Positions 1 through 11,708 of a stretch of DNA of 64,000 nt are shown here, piece after piece (position 1 is the stretch's first letter; each line of letters opens with the position of its first letter). Under the pieces are notes generated by a model. It saw only the letters and a list, made by a program, of their open reading frames with translations. It ran no database searches and was not told where the DNA came from. The DNA is from Enoplolaimus lenunculus (lineage: Eukaryota > Nematoda > Enoplea > Enoplida > Thoracostomopsidae): NCBI GenBank assembly GCA_030248215.1, contig JASANG010000914.1:109225-173224 (forward strand), written 5' to 3'. Made by a program: the position numbers and the translations under genes.

Positions 1-1740
1 ACTGGATTTTAGTCAATTTTATGTTTTTTTTCAAATTTAGTAATCGTTAATAAAATTTAAATCAACATGGGTGCTATAAAAATTCTTGGACTACAGTAAT
101 CTTAAGGATTCTTTTTCCCATGGTAGATGGATGCTATTTTAGCGACAAACGCCAATACAATCTCTTGGTTTTGGTTCCTTGTTGGTGTGGGGCTTAGCTT
201 GGGTGCCCCACGTTGGATCGGCCAGTGACTTCGATATACGTGACCCTACTTATCCTCACCAGTTTAGATTCTGATTCCGGTTCCGACAAAACAATTTGAT
301 TCCGATTCCGCTTCCGACAGAATTTGCTTCCGATTGGAACCCTGGTAGATTGACTTAGAAAATGAAGTCTCTACGCTCATTAACATTAGTGGCCAGTTTA
401 TGGTTTTTGGGCAACAGCGTAAATTTTGTTTATGGAGGTCAAAATAACAGAAAGTTGGACATTTTTCATGAAAATGGTCAAAAGCTACATATTCTGAGTT
501 AGCGAGTTTGTACCAAACGGAACGCCAAGAGCAGCTGCACACTCTTGTATCATGCACTCTTGATAAAACCAAAATGATAAACGTGCAACTGTAAAAGTAT
601 AACTTTTATTACAATTTTGTTCTGCCCAAAACGATGTAAAAACTGTGTATATAATACAATAGATACAATACACTAAGGTGACAAAAAAATGTACAATCTT
701 ACACTACTAAAACTATGATAATTTAAGTAATTAGTCATTTTGTGAAATTAGAACTCAAACGCTTTTTAACCGAAAACTATTTTAAAACTTTAAAAAACTG
801 TTCGAAATGATCATAGGGAAGGGTAGGGTACCAATTTGTGGTTTCAGTATGCACTGAACACCCAGGAACAAATTGCAGCAAAATGAAACGATGGCATTCG
901 CGTAAAATTAAAATTTTCTGGATTTAGTTAAGCGGCACCAACAGGGTGCAACTGAAACCCCGATTCTGTTTAGAATTCCGATTCTGTGCGAGTGCCGATT
1001 CCGATTCCGATTGCATAACCAATGGAATCGTAATTTTGACATTTAATTTTAGGCCTACTTGTTGTGATATGTTGCATGAAAATTCTGTATCATTTATCAA
1101 TTGTTTTCGAAGAGTTAACTTATCAACAATTGATTTTAATTTAGTTTTGCAAAACCAAAAACTGATTGAAATTTGTTCATACGTCGTTTTTGAAAATTGC
1201 TAACAGCCAACAGACAACCAAAATCAATGATAAATTTAATACAAATTATCCGTATACTTACAAAATTTGTAGTTCCGATTTCGCTTCTGATTCGGATCCC
1301 GGTATAATTTTGCTGTTCGGATTCCGATTACGGTACAATTAAGATCCGTTTTTCAGTCTGCCCACCATATTTAGGCACAAATTAAAAGACACTGTAAACT
1401 TATGCTTATATTTTGACTGGCTTAGGCTGTGTTTTTTGATAAACTTAACTAAAATAGTCTTAAATTATGAAGCAAATTTAATGCCCGATCCAGTAATACA
1501 TTTCTACAATCTTGCTATTGTTGTGGTGTTTACAAAACTTATCACCAAGTGGTAATATCTGCTGCGCTAATCATTATGAGAATATCGAGTTATGAAACCA
1601 AATTCACTGAATAACCATGACCTAAATAATATATTTCAGCTAAAAATAGCAAAAACAACAAAACAAGCAAAAAAGCAGATGGAAACTAAAATATATTTTA
1701 TATATTTGAATAAAAATAGAAATTAAAATTTATAGCACAT
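1..1740. other. AT-rich intergenic or intronic DNA, no gene seen
   Basis: No convincing coding frame on either strand. The stretch holds fragments of two dispersed repeats: one arm of the CACTCTTGTA family near 500-560 and ATTCCG-rich fragments near 246-350, 943-1030 and 1275-1345. A 7-bp-stem hairpin (GTGGGGC/GCCCCAC) lies near 186-216. The open frames of up to 102 codons here overlap the repeats and show no protein-like composition. Confidence 0.6.
943..1345. repeat. ATTCCG-rich dispersed repeat fragments
   Basis: Runs of ATTCCGATTCCG and its relatives occur around 946-1030 and 1275-1345. The same signature is found near 246-350, 8880-9000, 9385-9495 and 51150-51700, often beside a phrase like AACAGGGTGCAACT or GTTCCAACAGG. 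The recurrence in both orientations marks a dispersed element, not coding sequence, although some copies leave long open frames (for example 8624-9058). Family not recognised. Confidence 0.5.
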
Positions 1741-1787
1741 AACTGTTCAAAATTGCGTCATACCGGGTACAGGATGACATCAAAAAG

Positions 1788-1795
1788 TGACGTCA
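1788..1795. promoter_or_regulatory. CRE-like palindrome TGACGTCA
   Basis: A perfect 8-bp cAMP-response-element palindrome, followed about 50 bp later by an inverted CCAAT-like ATTGG. No adjacent first exon was found, so function is not shown; an 8-mer can occur by chance in 64 kb. Confidence 0.2.
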
Positions 1796-2249
1796 TGCTG
1801 TGCGTCGATGACAGACAGAAAAGATTTTCAAACTTTTGATTGGATGTCTGATTGTTTAATGACAGACTACCGTGAATAGGGGGTGGGGCGCACAAGCAAA
1901 AGGTTGTGCAACCCAGCTCATTTTTTTAAAACATTCAAAGAATTATTAGCAATGCTTTCTGCCTGCTCGAGTGTTCTTCTTGCCTTCCGTAGTTCGAATT
2001 CACCTTTGAGGTATTCAAAACGCTATAATTTTACAAACCCCACCACCTAATTTTTTGAGGTAGAATTATTAGGAACAGATCTGTAACCAAGTTTAACATG
2101 GCCTTAGTTTTTCCTGAAACCTTTTTCACCCTTGACGAAATCCGCAAGAGTTATTATTTGAAGCGAAACCATTTCGTTTTGCTTTATTAACCTAATTTTA
2201 AAACAGCTACATTAGTGTTTTCAGGAGGCCTCTACTAACTCTAAAACAA

Positions 2250-2443
2250 AACCACATGGTGGCTATATTGGACCAATGTTACTTGTAGGGCCATAACTTA
2301 AGCATATTCCTAAGACTAAGCATAAGTGTTGAAAAACGTACAACTAAACCTGGTACAAACCTAAACCTAAGAGCTAAGATTATAGTCTAAAATCTAACTC
2401 AACTCTCTTGCAGTCCCGAAACCCGGAACGGCCCTAAAAGTAA
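2250..2443. mobile_element. Divergent family B MITE (TTAGGC-bearing)
   Basis: Contains repeated CCTAAG/CCTAAACCTAAG words and ends with a CGGAACGGCCCTAAAAGTAAC phrase, matching the reversed form of the better copies at 48123-48313 and 46743-46948. The left end is eroded. Confidence 0.45.
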
Positions 2444-5159
2444 CGGGTAAGAATATCAACTTTGACATCTAAAAGACTGCACTTTTCAAATCATGACATT
2501 TGATTAATCCTTATACTTAAGTACCAATCCTGTAACGCAGTCGTTCGAAAATAGATTGTACCACTGTCCAAAAGCTACGCTAACCTTTCAAACAAACAAA
2601 ATCACTGGGAACAATCAAGTGATAATTACATAGCTAATCTGTAATCATGTTATTTTCGTTTTGATCCATTATTTTCAAAATGAGCACGAAGCCGTCAGTT
2701 GCTAAAGGGTTTTGTAATTTTCAAACCGGAAAATAGTTTCAAACAATACAACTAAAAACAGAATCTTCAACTTTCCTTATATCTACGTTCAAGCTTACGT
2801 TTAGAAATAGAAATAGACTACCGATGCTTTTTCAGCCTAACCCAAATCTGTAGCCAGATCACCTTGCTAGGAGGGGAGGCTAAATTTGTTTCAGGACACC
2901 GTAACCTTAATTGTAGGGGTAGTGTAGAAGAGCTGACAACCAGTTTAAACCAGGTTATATTATTGAAAAGCGCAAATGGACCTTTAAACACGAGGGTCAT
3001 CTGATAAAATTTACGACCCAATTGAACAGGCAAATTACTATCGTCAAGAGTTGTAAACCGATTTCAAAAAATGAACCTGATACATATTTTTGCGGTTTAA
3101 ATTTGAATAAATTTAAATTTTACATTTTGTTTCAAATAGTCATAAATAATTCGGTAAAATTGTAGTTTTTAAACGGGGACCGTAATCAAAATGGGGTACA
3201 AGCCGACTCAGCCCCTTGTACAAAAGTTGCCACCTAGAAATGGTTCAATCTCGCTGTGAAGTAGCTGAAATCCTTGCATGCCCCTCGTAATAAATTTGAG
3301 CTTCCATAGCATGATGAGCTTTATACTGACCTCTTTTAAGATAGCGTTTAGGCCAAAGGTTTCGCCAGAGAAACTTGTTTGCAGTGGTTATTGAGATTAA
3401 ATGCTTTAGATACATCGGCGTTAAAATAAAAACATATTTTTTCTTTATCTTGAAGAATAAAGTAACATTTCAGGGATGAACACGTGGCATGGGTTCCCCT
3501 GGGTATCTGCGGAGAGGGTCGCAATTGGCCGACCTATAATATGCATGCCGCGTCAGATTGGACAAAATTGAGACAAAATTTGAAAGATAAATTTGTCTCG
3601 GTGGTGAAATTAAATTTTTATTTCGGCTGACTAAGTAAGTCAAATTTTTTGTCGTTCGCCGAATATTTCTGGTTCGATAAATTTAGTTTAAACCTGGACT
3701 GAATATATTAAAGTCTCAAAATTGCATAACAATATGAAAATCAACATAAAAATTGCGGAAATCTTTTTAATTTTTATGTAATATAACCGCTAATTTCGTG
3801 GGACAGGTGGGGTAAAGTGTTTTGTTGGAGGCCCCATAGGGCGGCTGCCAAAAATAGCTCGTGGAACGGAGTGCGGTGGAGCTGTCGCAGCCCACCCCAC
3901 TTCCGCGCCTTCAAGTACCTGCCCAGGCGTTGAAAACGCATTGGATTAACATAGAAATTAAGATGAAAGCTTTTCTATATTTTTGAAATTTTTCTGTTGA
4001 GTTCGTAACGTTTTAAACTCAGTTGGAACAGTTCATCCAGTTGAAGTTGAAAACCTGAAACAAACCAAGGAGATGACTGTTCAGTGGTACTTGCCGAGTG
4101 AGTTTAGACACATACGCCTGAAATTTGTGTTTTCATAAAATTTGAACATGTGGACCTCTCAGCCACTTGAAATTATCTGGGTGGCCGGATTTAGTTTGAT
4201 AGCTTAGGCAGAATTTAATCGATATCTTTCGAGGTGGGAAAGTTAAATTGATTCAAAAAAATTAAAAAGTTTAAAACGATTTCTTTAAAAAACATTTTGT
4301 TTAAATAAACTTGTAGGACAAATGCCGATATAATCGCTGATAAGCACCCTATGGTTCCACCAAAATTTCCCTCCGTCACATATAAAAACCAAGGTAGTGG
4401 CCAATAATCAGCGGTGGATGCACAAATTAGTGTCTGCGGCGTGGGCTGGCAACAGTTATGTATCGCAATATTAACTGTACGCAATATATGTACAACAACT
4501 TTCCTGAGTTGGAAACATTGTAAGGTGAAGTTTACCATTTTATCACAAAAAATTGTTGACGGAAGGGGCGTACGCCTCCCTCCCTCCTTTGGATCCGCTA
4601 GTGCCAAAAAATTTACCCACATTCAAGCCGATATGTTTGTATTCCATACCCTGTATTTGATACCGGTCAGTAGCCATCTCAATGGGCTTGGAGGAAGGGG
4701 GCAAAACAATTTTAAGATAAGTATGCGGCTAAAATCACAAGCTTACTTACAATCGGGTTAAAAGTTTTCTAGGGGAGGCTGAACTTTTTCTAATGCGGGT
4801 TGAGACTCACCTGGTTCTGTTTTGGCTACGGGCCCAGTTTGAGTTAACTTTGCCTGGTGGGCAACACCCGATAGACAGGGCTGTGCCAAGAGGCTTACCT
4901 TCTTCACCTGGTATTTTGACCCCTTTCAAAAAGGTTTAATCCTGGTTTCAAATTTGGCTAAATCCACACATGGCCTGTTTCGTAATTTTTCGGTTATTTA
5001 ACGTGTTCAGAAACCTACGGAACTGGTGCCCAAAGGTAGCATAACAGGGGCTGGCATTGGCAAATCAATCACCCCCCCCCCAGACGAAATAAATTTATTG
5101 CAAACAACTGTTACTTTAACCTGGTGAGCCAATCAAAATAAATAATTCTATGGTTTCAG

Positions 5160-5183
5160 GGGTGCGCAGGGCGACGAAGGCTG
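5160..5183 (+). CDS. Candidate 24-nt micro-exon
   Basis: A 24-base, about 70% GC island sits between a good acceptor (TGGTTTCAG, ending 5159) and a near-perfect donor (GTAAGTG from 5184). Its length is a multiple of three. One frame reads GAQGDEG, which resembles collagen Gly-X-Y. Joining that frame to the exon at 5309 makes a stop at the junction, so it is disfavoured. The frame that stays open into 5309-5503 reads VRRATKA. A third frame would end shortly after the junction. The GC contrast and paired splice sites make it worth recording, but an isolated micro-exon call is unreliable. Confidence 0.25.
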
Positions 5184-5308
5184 GTAAGTGAACATTCCAC
5201 GCATACCCAGACTAAACCCAATTGGACACGTTTGTGCAATCTGTTTTGCATAATTTATGATGTGAACATTTAACCCTTTCCTACATGAATATTTTTTATT
5301 TCATCTAG

Positions 5309-5503
5309 AATTCTATTTCAAGCTAGGATTCGAAACAGTACGACGTTGTCTTCGAGCAGACGATTACCGTCGCCACTCATCTACAACGGCATCAAGTTCG
5401 AGTTCGAACGTTGCGCTCGTCTTAAGAAAAGTTTGGACTTGGCTTAAACGGTCCAGGTCGGCCGTACAATTACACCTTCGGTCTGGCTCTCGAACAAAAA
5501 CTT
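5309..5503 (+). CDS. Candidate terminal coding exon, unknown protein
   Basis: A GC-rich island (about 5330-5500) in AT-rich DNA begins just after an acceptor (TTTATTTCATCTAG, ending 5308). Read with two bases completing the previous codon, it is open for about 64 codons to a TAA at 5503, starting FYFKLGFETVRRCLRADDY and including a Ser/Thr-rich stretch and several basic clusters. This would suit a cytoplasmic C-terminal tail, but no family is recognised. A second plus frame and one minus frame are also open over much of the island, so strand and frame are not settled. The 125-bp gap from the micro-exon at 5160-5183 would be a short intron. Confidence 0.3.
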
Positions 5504-5766
5504 AATGTCTACATACTTTGCAACAAAACCTATTTTTAGGATACATATAAATCTTCTCTATTCTGATTGCGTTAGATGTGCAGTACTTGTGTTCCTGTTG
5601 TCCCTAAATAAAATTACGTTTTGGGTCAAATCGTTTACAAAGGCACATGGGAAAAGCGGTATCTGAGGTGTTAGGCAACAGCAGCACAAAAATTTAGGGG
5701 TATTGCTGATACGCCTAAAAATCCATAAAAATGAATGGTTCATATTGGAATGTCAAATATTAAATA

Positions 5767-5896
5767 TGGTAGCCAGATCACCTTGCTAATCGGGTCTAAA
5801 CAATTTTCATGAGGGGGCATACAAGGGGTTTCGTTGACTTACAAGTAAAATTGAAAATTTTGCACAGGGGCTGAGCACCGATGGGCTACGGGCCCG
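5767..5896. mobile_element. Family A MITE copy
   Basis: Begins GGTAGCCAGATCACCTTGCT and ends GGGCTACGGGCCCG, the inverted-end signature of family A. The core GACTTACAAG...TTGAAAATTTT is present. Eroded fragments of the same family lie at 2849-2905 and 4752-4837. Confidence 0.75.
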
Positions 5897-6476
5897 CCTA
5901 GCAGTTGCCATTCAAGACAAATAGGGTATAAAAGATAGGACTTATATATGAAAATGCAATGTTTAAGTGATATCAAATGGCTTACTATAACTCTCCAGAT
6001 ACACGACATAATATTGAAATGCTGAGATCTTGGAATTATGAGCAATTATGCTGATTAACAGCAAATAGAATCGATGCGAATAATAATAATTTGTACCGTG
6101 TCACGCAACATTTTGCGTATTCAATATACATAAATCACAGGCTGCAGAGGTTAAAAACGATATTACTTAATTCATTACTTAAATTATAAAGATACGTAAT
6201 TTAATTATTAATATTAAAAACAAACTAAAACTCACACAAAATCACAATAATTAATAAAGAATCCGGTAATTATATTGAAAACTGATGATTGATAACAGTT
6301 GGTTTTTTTAAATCTTATGCTGAAAAATGAACAAAATCCAACTTAATCGTTTGACAACAGAGTTAAGAAAGTGTGCACATTCGATGTACAATTCGTAACC
6401 CAGTATGTTGAGCTGGCTATATGGGCTCATATCGCGGGCATTGCCAGCCGTTTCAGACAAAATATTGTGTTTTCAA

Positions 6477-6640
6477 GCCTGTAGCAGCTAACTCACCTTG
6501 CTAGGGGAGACTAAACTTTTTCCGAAGGACATATATGGCTTTTTGATTACTTACAAACAAGGTTGACAATTTTCTAGGGAGTGAGTAAAATTCTTCCAGG
6601 GGGGGTGAACCCTTACTTGGCCATTTTCTGGCTACGGGCC
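6477..6640. mobile_element. Family A MITE copy
   Basis: Left end CCTGTAGCAGCTAACTCACC, right end TTCTGGCTACGGGCC. The core has ACTTACAAACAAGGTTGA and a G-rich tract, as in other copies. No transposase is encoded, so any movement would have relied on an enzyme supplied elsewhere. Confidence 0.75.
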
Positions 6641-6959
6641 ATTATGTTCTATAAAAATTTCGAAGGAAGCACGTTTCTTGTGTTGTCACTGTGTTTATAA
6701 TATGCATTAATCTTTTTCTAAACCTTTATCAGGCTGAATTTTAAGCCACATTGGAATATACCCACAGTCTGGTTCGAGTAAAAACGCAACGAGCGCTGGT
6801 ACATTCTGAGTCTGTGAAATTAATTAAGTAATAATTTTGTCCACAAATCTAAATGTTCCGCTTAACCAAATCCAGAAGTAAAGCATTTGTAAATAACTTT
6901 TTAGGTCAAAATCAATTTGAGTTTGTGTTGATGGGTCCGTATCTCAACCTATAATTCGG

Positions 6960-7072
6960 CACTGCCAAACATCGGCCCATGTAAAGATCAGGCGCGGAAC
7001 GTTTTTCTGTTGGACTGCAATAGAGTAAATACTGTTACGGACCTGTTCTATACATTGGTCCATGGTATCGAA
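6960..7072. mobile_element. Family B MITE, internally deleted
   Basis: Has TCGGCCCATGTAAAGATCAG and GCGGAACGTTTTTCTGTTGG on the left, and ACTGTTACGGACCTGTTCTA with TACATTGGTCCATG on the right. The internal TTAGGC tract is missing, so this copy is shorter than the approximately 170-bp form. Confidence 0.65.
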
Positions 7073-8361
7073 CGAAAATTGTGATTTTTGTGAGTGACTT
7101 AATACTGAAAAGCTTAAAATTTAATTTAATGCAATTATGTAAAATAGGCGATTACAGCGAAAATCAGAAATAAATTTGGTCGATAAACGTCTAATAATCA
7201 ATCACGCAAATACCAGAATCATCGGATTCTTTTACGCGAGACCTTGTGATTTCTTTGATTCTGTCAAAATCACGTGCTACAAACGCAAATTTCAACAGTG
7301 CACCCCCTCCGAGTTGATTGTGGTAATCTGATTATAACGCAAATATATAAACCGGGGGTGTAACGAGAATTTCATTTCGAAAGGGTATACCTTTATTTAA
7401 CAACGGCATCGAGCGTAGCGAGCGAGAAATTTTTTGCATTCTAAAATCAAGCAGAACATTCTAAAATTGGCTAAAGTGTCTTTTCATCGTCTTTTTAGAA
7501 CTTTTGAACAGATTTAAACCCGTTAAGTGTCTATCTCATTGTATATGCCTCTGATAGTCACGGAAACCTTAACATTTTATAAGAATATGTCACATTCGTG
7601 TTGCTTAACACCCATCGTGATTGCTGTGTCAAAATTATGGCAAAATTAAGCCACGATTTAAGAATCCAAACGAAATGTGAAATTTTAAAATTATCGCTTA
7701 TACGCACGTGGTCCAACTCACCTCCGTCGAAAATACGCCGTCCACGCCCTTATAGCCTTTAAGAGTCACTCCTATGTCCGCCATGAATTCCGCTTTAGCA
7801 CCAACGCAAAGCAAGACAGATCAATCGTTTTCAGTCCTCAATTTTCGCGCAATAAATTCTATTAACGATATTTCAATAAAATTTCAGCATTCTCCAAAAC
7901 AAACTTACATCTCATTGGGACCGAAAAAAATGCCCTACCCTCAGTTGGAAATTACCTTACCCAAGCTTTTCCCATAATGATTACCCACCTTTAACCCGTT
8001 GAAAATTAACGGCGAAAATGGCGTTGTCAATATGGTACCGTGTAATAATCTTTCATCATTGGTAAAAATGTGCCCACACGGTGAGTAGAAACCGAAAATT
8101 TAAACCAGAAACAATGCTGTTTAAAGTGGGGCCTTCAAAGCGTATCTACCCTTGCTCCAAATCAGAACGTGCGATGCAACAAAAACACGAGAAGAGGGGT
8201 TCTGGGTATAAACAGATATTATTTCAAGAGGGTATCACTTGGCGTAAAAGTTTCAGTGAGTGAGTGGTTAAATCGCCTCTGGATCCATGATTCTAATCTC
8301 AGTAAATTTTGCTATTTTTTAGTTTCTCCAAAACTTTAAAAAATATCCCACATTCTTTTCT

Positions 8362-8521
8362 GGCCCGTAGCCAGCACTCCTTGTTAGGGGGGTTTAAAAT
8401 TTTTTAGGAGAGACATACAAGGATTTTCAATGACTTAAAAGCAAGATTGAAAATTTATTACGGGGGCCAAAATTTTTTCAGGAAAGCCGACCTTCCCCCA
8501 GCCTCTCCCTGGCTACGGTCG
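8362..8521. mobile_element. Family A MITE copy
   Basis: Starts GGCCCGTAGCCAGCACTCC and ends CTCCCTGGCTACGG, with the shared core between (TTTTAGGAGAGACATACAAGG, then a short tract with AAAATTTTTTCAGG). Both ends are preserved. Confidence 0.8.
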
Positions 8522-9123
8522 CGCGTCTTTTACACCTGTCGAACGGTTCTATATTATCATTTTTACACAAACAGGGTACCCCAGCTATTTTTAGAGCTAA
8601 AAATACAAACTTCTGGTGTTTAAATGCTATGGTTTCTTCACATTCTGAGTGGAATTTTTTTCCATTTAAGGATGTTCAGGGGTGATGTTGTAAATTATGT
8701 GCCCACGTTACTTTTGGGCAAGGCTTTAAGGCAAGCGGAAATCTGGTTTACAGCTGGTTATTTTTCAGCAAACAACAAATTGTTTTCCGGGTGGCAAATG
8801 GTGAATGAGAATACCACGAACCTGCATCAAAAACGCAAAAAGGATTGTGTCTCCAACAAGTATAATCGAATACGTTATAAGCGCGGTTCCAACAGGATTG
8901 AAATGCAGTACGAATTCGAATTGGAGCTGGAATGCAAAGTTTTCGTCAGAACGGATCGGAATCGACACCGGAATTGCAAATTTAGTTTTGATACTTGTTT
9001 TATTGTTTTTGGAAAATATTTAGAAAATATAAAGTTTTTTGTGTGTAACAGCAAATAGCTTCAAGCGCAAGGATATGCACTTTAAATAATATAAAACTAC
9101 GTTTCAATTTATTGACGTAAGAA

Positions 9124-9300
9124 CAATGGCGGATCCATGGGGGGGCCACCCCGGCCGTTTCCCCCCCCCCCAACAGCATCTCGACAAAAATTATATAGCA
9201 ATTTTATGACAATAATTCGTGGTTTGTGTGCGGGTCAAAAGTAAGTTTATTACCTGTGAAATTTTGCCCCCCCCATTTTGACATCCTGGATCCGCCACTG
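9124..9300. mobile_element. hAT-like MITE with exact 8-bp target duplication (family D)
   Basis: A 177-bp element begins CAATGGCGGATCCATGG and ends CCTGGATCCGCCACTG; the ends are inverted repeats with about 14 of 16 positions matching. It is flanked by perfect 8-bp direct repeats, CGTAAGAA at 9116-9123 and 9301-9308. An 8-bp duplication with CA...TG ends is the hallmark of hAT elements. It contains long C and G runs and no coding frame. The perfect duplication suggests a relatively recent insertion. Confidence 0.88.
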
Positions 9301-10159
9301 CGTAAGAACAACAGAAATGTTTTCGCTCAAGTATTGTTCACCAGCTCATCAACTTAAAATGTTAACAAGATAGTTGACACAATACCGAAATAATTCCGAA
9401 TTTCGGCATAGGAATCATATTTAGCCGGAAGCCGAAACGCAACATAAATTTGGCCGGAATATCAGCCGGAATCGGAATTCCGTTCGAACCCTGTTATCAA
9501 GCGTGTAAAGATGGCTTTTTCCAAGGCAAATTCCCTGCTAGCATTAAAGCGAAATATTGAATTTTAATTTTCATCTTTGTATAGAGAACAAGACCTGGTG
9601 GACCCCCGTAGGATACGGCAGGGACTAAATGAACGCACCGACAAAACGCTTAACTTTTAACACCATTCCAGAGTTAAATACGTCACAGCCGTTTCGTAAG
9701 CTAAAATGCGAAAGTACTTTAAATAATATAGACTTAATCCTGTCGAAAAAATAAAATAAAGCTTAAAAACAACGCTAAGTGAAGCATTTTGAACTTAACT
9801 TTTATCACAAGTGTAAAAGGAGTTGAGCGAGGGGGAATACGTTTCCAAATAAAACAAGGGACGCTTCCAATGGCAGATCTAGGAACGGACTTGGGGGGAG
9901 GGGGTTACTTTGAGATGTAGGCTCGGCTCAGTAGCGAACTTCAGCAGCTATCGAATTCAAACTCAGCTCATGCGTAGCGCATATCAAATTGGATGTTGGA
10001 CCAACATTTTATTAGCTAATTTTAAACTTATTAGGCTAATTACCAACTGGTGATAAATGCTGCATGTATTTCACAATACGTCGCCCTTCCGATAACTCGT
10101 CGACGACGGATAACTTGTAACCTGGAACTCGCTAACCGCCAGTACGTACGTTCGTCCCG

Positions 10160-10293
10160 AACCTGTAGCCAGAGGTAGCATGCGGGTCACAGCTCCCTCC
10201 TGGAAGAATTTTGGCCCCTATAAACTTTTCATCGGTAACCCTTGTACCGCCTCAAAATTTTGAGCCCCCTAGCAATGTGAGCTGGGTATGGGT
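10160..10293. mobile_element. Family A MITE copy, reverse orientation
   Basis: Runs CCTGTAGCCAGAGG ... AGCCCCCTAGCAATGTGAGC ... ending in a decayed GGGTATGGGTCTGG. The order of core motifs is reversed relative to the copy at 8362-8521. Confidence 0.65.
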
Positions 10294-10597
10294 CTGGTAC
10301 GACCGACAACTTTGGACCCGGTAATGTGTCGTTCCGCGTAGACTCAGGTAGTTCCGGTCGCCAAGATGTCGAGATACGGGTTGTCGGTCGACGAATTGTC
10401 TGGCTACCATAATTGTCGTAGATTCAAATTTGGGAAAATGGACACAGCTTGATTTCAAAATCTTCAATAAAACCGTTTTGGTTCATATTTCATTTCATTA
10501 ATTCCAATTCACAAGAACTATTCCCACTCAATCCAAAAACGCTCAATTCGTCAGTGTCAGGTTAAAAATTACGCCTTGGCAAAGCAACAAGCCAAGT

Positions 10598-10755
10598 TCG
10601 TAGCCAGTTCACTATGTTAGAGGAACTAAAAAATTTTCACGAGGGGCATACAGCGGTTTTCGTTGACTTACAAGCAAGGTTAAAAATTTTCTAGCAAGGG
10701 CCAAAATTTTTCCAGCGAGGTGAACCCTTCACCTAATCCCCCTTGTTTGCAGGCC
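10598..10755. mobile_element. Family A MITE copy
   Basis: Left end GTTCGTAGCCAGTTCACTATG. The core GTTGACTTACAAGCAAGG and AAAATTTTTCCAGCG is well kept; the right end is eroded near GCAGGCC. Confidence 0.75.
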
Positions 10756-11025
10756 AGTAAACCTTAAAAACCACAGTTCTGTCTTGAAACAAACATCGTC
10801 TTTATCCGTTATTCTAGACGTCAAAAAACATATCGTCAAATGCTTCTAAGTAGTAAATGATGTTATATTCTGATTTCTATATGAGCCGCAATCACCAGTT
10901 AGCCATAGGTTATCATGCTACCGGACTACGGAATCAATCATAAAACAATTTCGCAAAATATCGAGTCACTGGTTTAAAAGTTACAAGACCTATTATTAAA
11001 GCATAGTACCGAAATGCCAATACAT

Positions 11026-11237
11026 ATTATCACAGACGAATCTATGGCAATTCGTCGCTCGACAACTTAACGCCCAGCAGTGTCCTAAAACTTATGAATA
11101 AATCTAAGCATAATTCTAAGCGTAACTCTAAGTTTAAGCCTAAGCATAATGATAGCCGACGAATTGTCAAATCAATGAAATTTCGGATTACAAGTTGTCA
11201 AGTGACGAGTTGTTGGGCGACAAATTGTCGCGATACC
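11026..11237. mobile_element. Family H element (CGACGAATTGTCG signature)
   Basis: Left part TGGCAATTCGTCGCTCGACA and right part GGGCGACAAATTGTCGCGAT are imperfect inverted ends. The middle has CCTAAG-type words and TGAAATTTCGGATTACAAG. Other copies: 13548-13760 (reverse), 44871-45075 and 63506-63684, with likely fragments near 10080-10120 and 10300-10410. No coding capacity. Confidence 0.65.
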
Positions 11238-11368
11238 ATCACAGGCACAGGTCAAGTACAGGTTAGAAATTAGAGGCTATAACCCGTGGGTACAGACACA
11301 GCGGTTTCAACTGATTGGTAGTCATCCTAAAACATTTCTGTGGGATAAAATAGTTTGAACCGCGGAAA

Positions 11369-11489
11369 TTTATAAAATACACCGTTGTAGATTTAACGCT
11401 AATTCTCATCGGTTAAATTTAAGGCAAACACAGATCGTTTAAATTAAAAAAAAACAAACAACAACAAAAAACATTTATAAATGTTTATA
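11369..11489 (-). promoter_or_regulatory. Possible weak polyadenylation hexamers
   Basis: Downstream of the coding end on the minus strand, TATAAA variants occur at 11489-11484, 11479-11474 and 11374-11369. No canonical AATAAA was seen close by. In AT-rich DNA these hexamers are common by chance. Confidence 0.2.
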
Positions 11490-11520
11490 TCAGTGCCGCG
11501 GCTGCCGGCTTATTTCCACA

Positions 11521-11586
11521 CTACCACCTAGGGTGCGATATACTGGGTCCCCCGTAAATTGACAGGTCATGCGATTTCAAAGAATT
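11521..11586 (-). CDS. Alternative terminal exon of the minus-strand gene
   Basis: If the strong donor inside the exon at 12336-11709 is used (GT at 11816-11815), the upstream exon ends on a codon boundary. The next usable acceptor (GATACAG, AG at 11588-11587) opens a phase-0 frame of 21 codons to a TAG at 11521-11523, including DLSIYGGPSISHPRW. GC content remains raised here. A CTTAAC branch-point-like word lies about 30 bases upstream, but the pyrimidine tract is poor. The alternative is simple read-through to the TGA at 11709. The short aromatic/Gly-Pro tail loosely echoes the NVYGPAIY motif of the upstream exon. Confidence 0.35.
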   Translation of the reverse strand, partial: NSLKSHDLSIYGGPSISHPRW

Positions 11587-11708
11587 CTGTATCTTTGGCG
11601 CAATTCAGGTTAAGCATATCATTATTCACGCTTTTTGGCTTCTCGAACGAATCGCACACGAATGTTTTCCGCGACTATATTTTGAGCCCTTACCTATGAG
11701 CCCCTCAT

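Noticed and set aside
166-240. Hairpin with GGTGCCCCACGTTGG as an LTR boundary or primer site
   Set aside because: No paired direct repeat and no retroelement coding region was found.
3790-3935. GC-rich minus-strand frame of about 49 codons (PGQVLEGAEVGWAA...)
   Set aside because: The region resembles the GC-rich repeat at 15728 and 25785, and no convincing pair of splice sites brackets it.
8624-9058. 144-codon plus-strand ORF
   Set aside because: It spans the ATTCCG-type repeat and has no recognisable domain; overlapping frames on the other strand are equally open.
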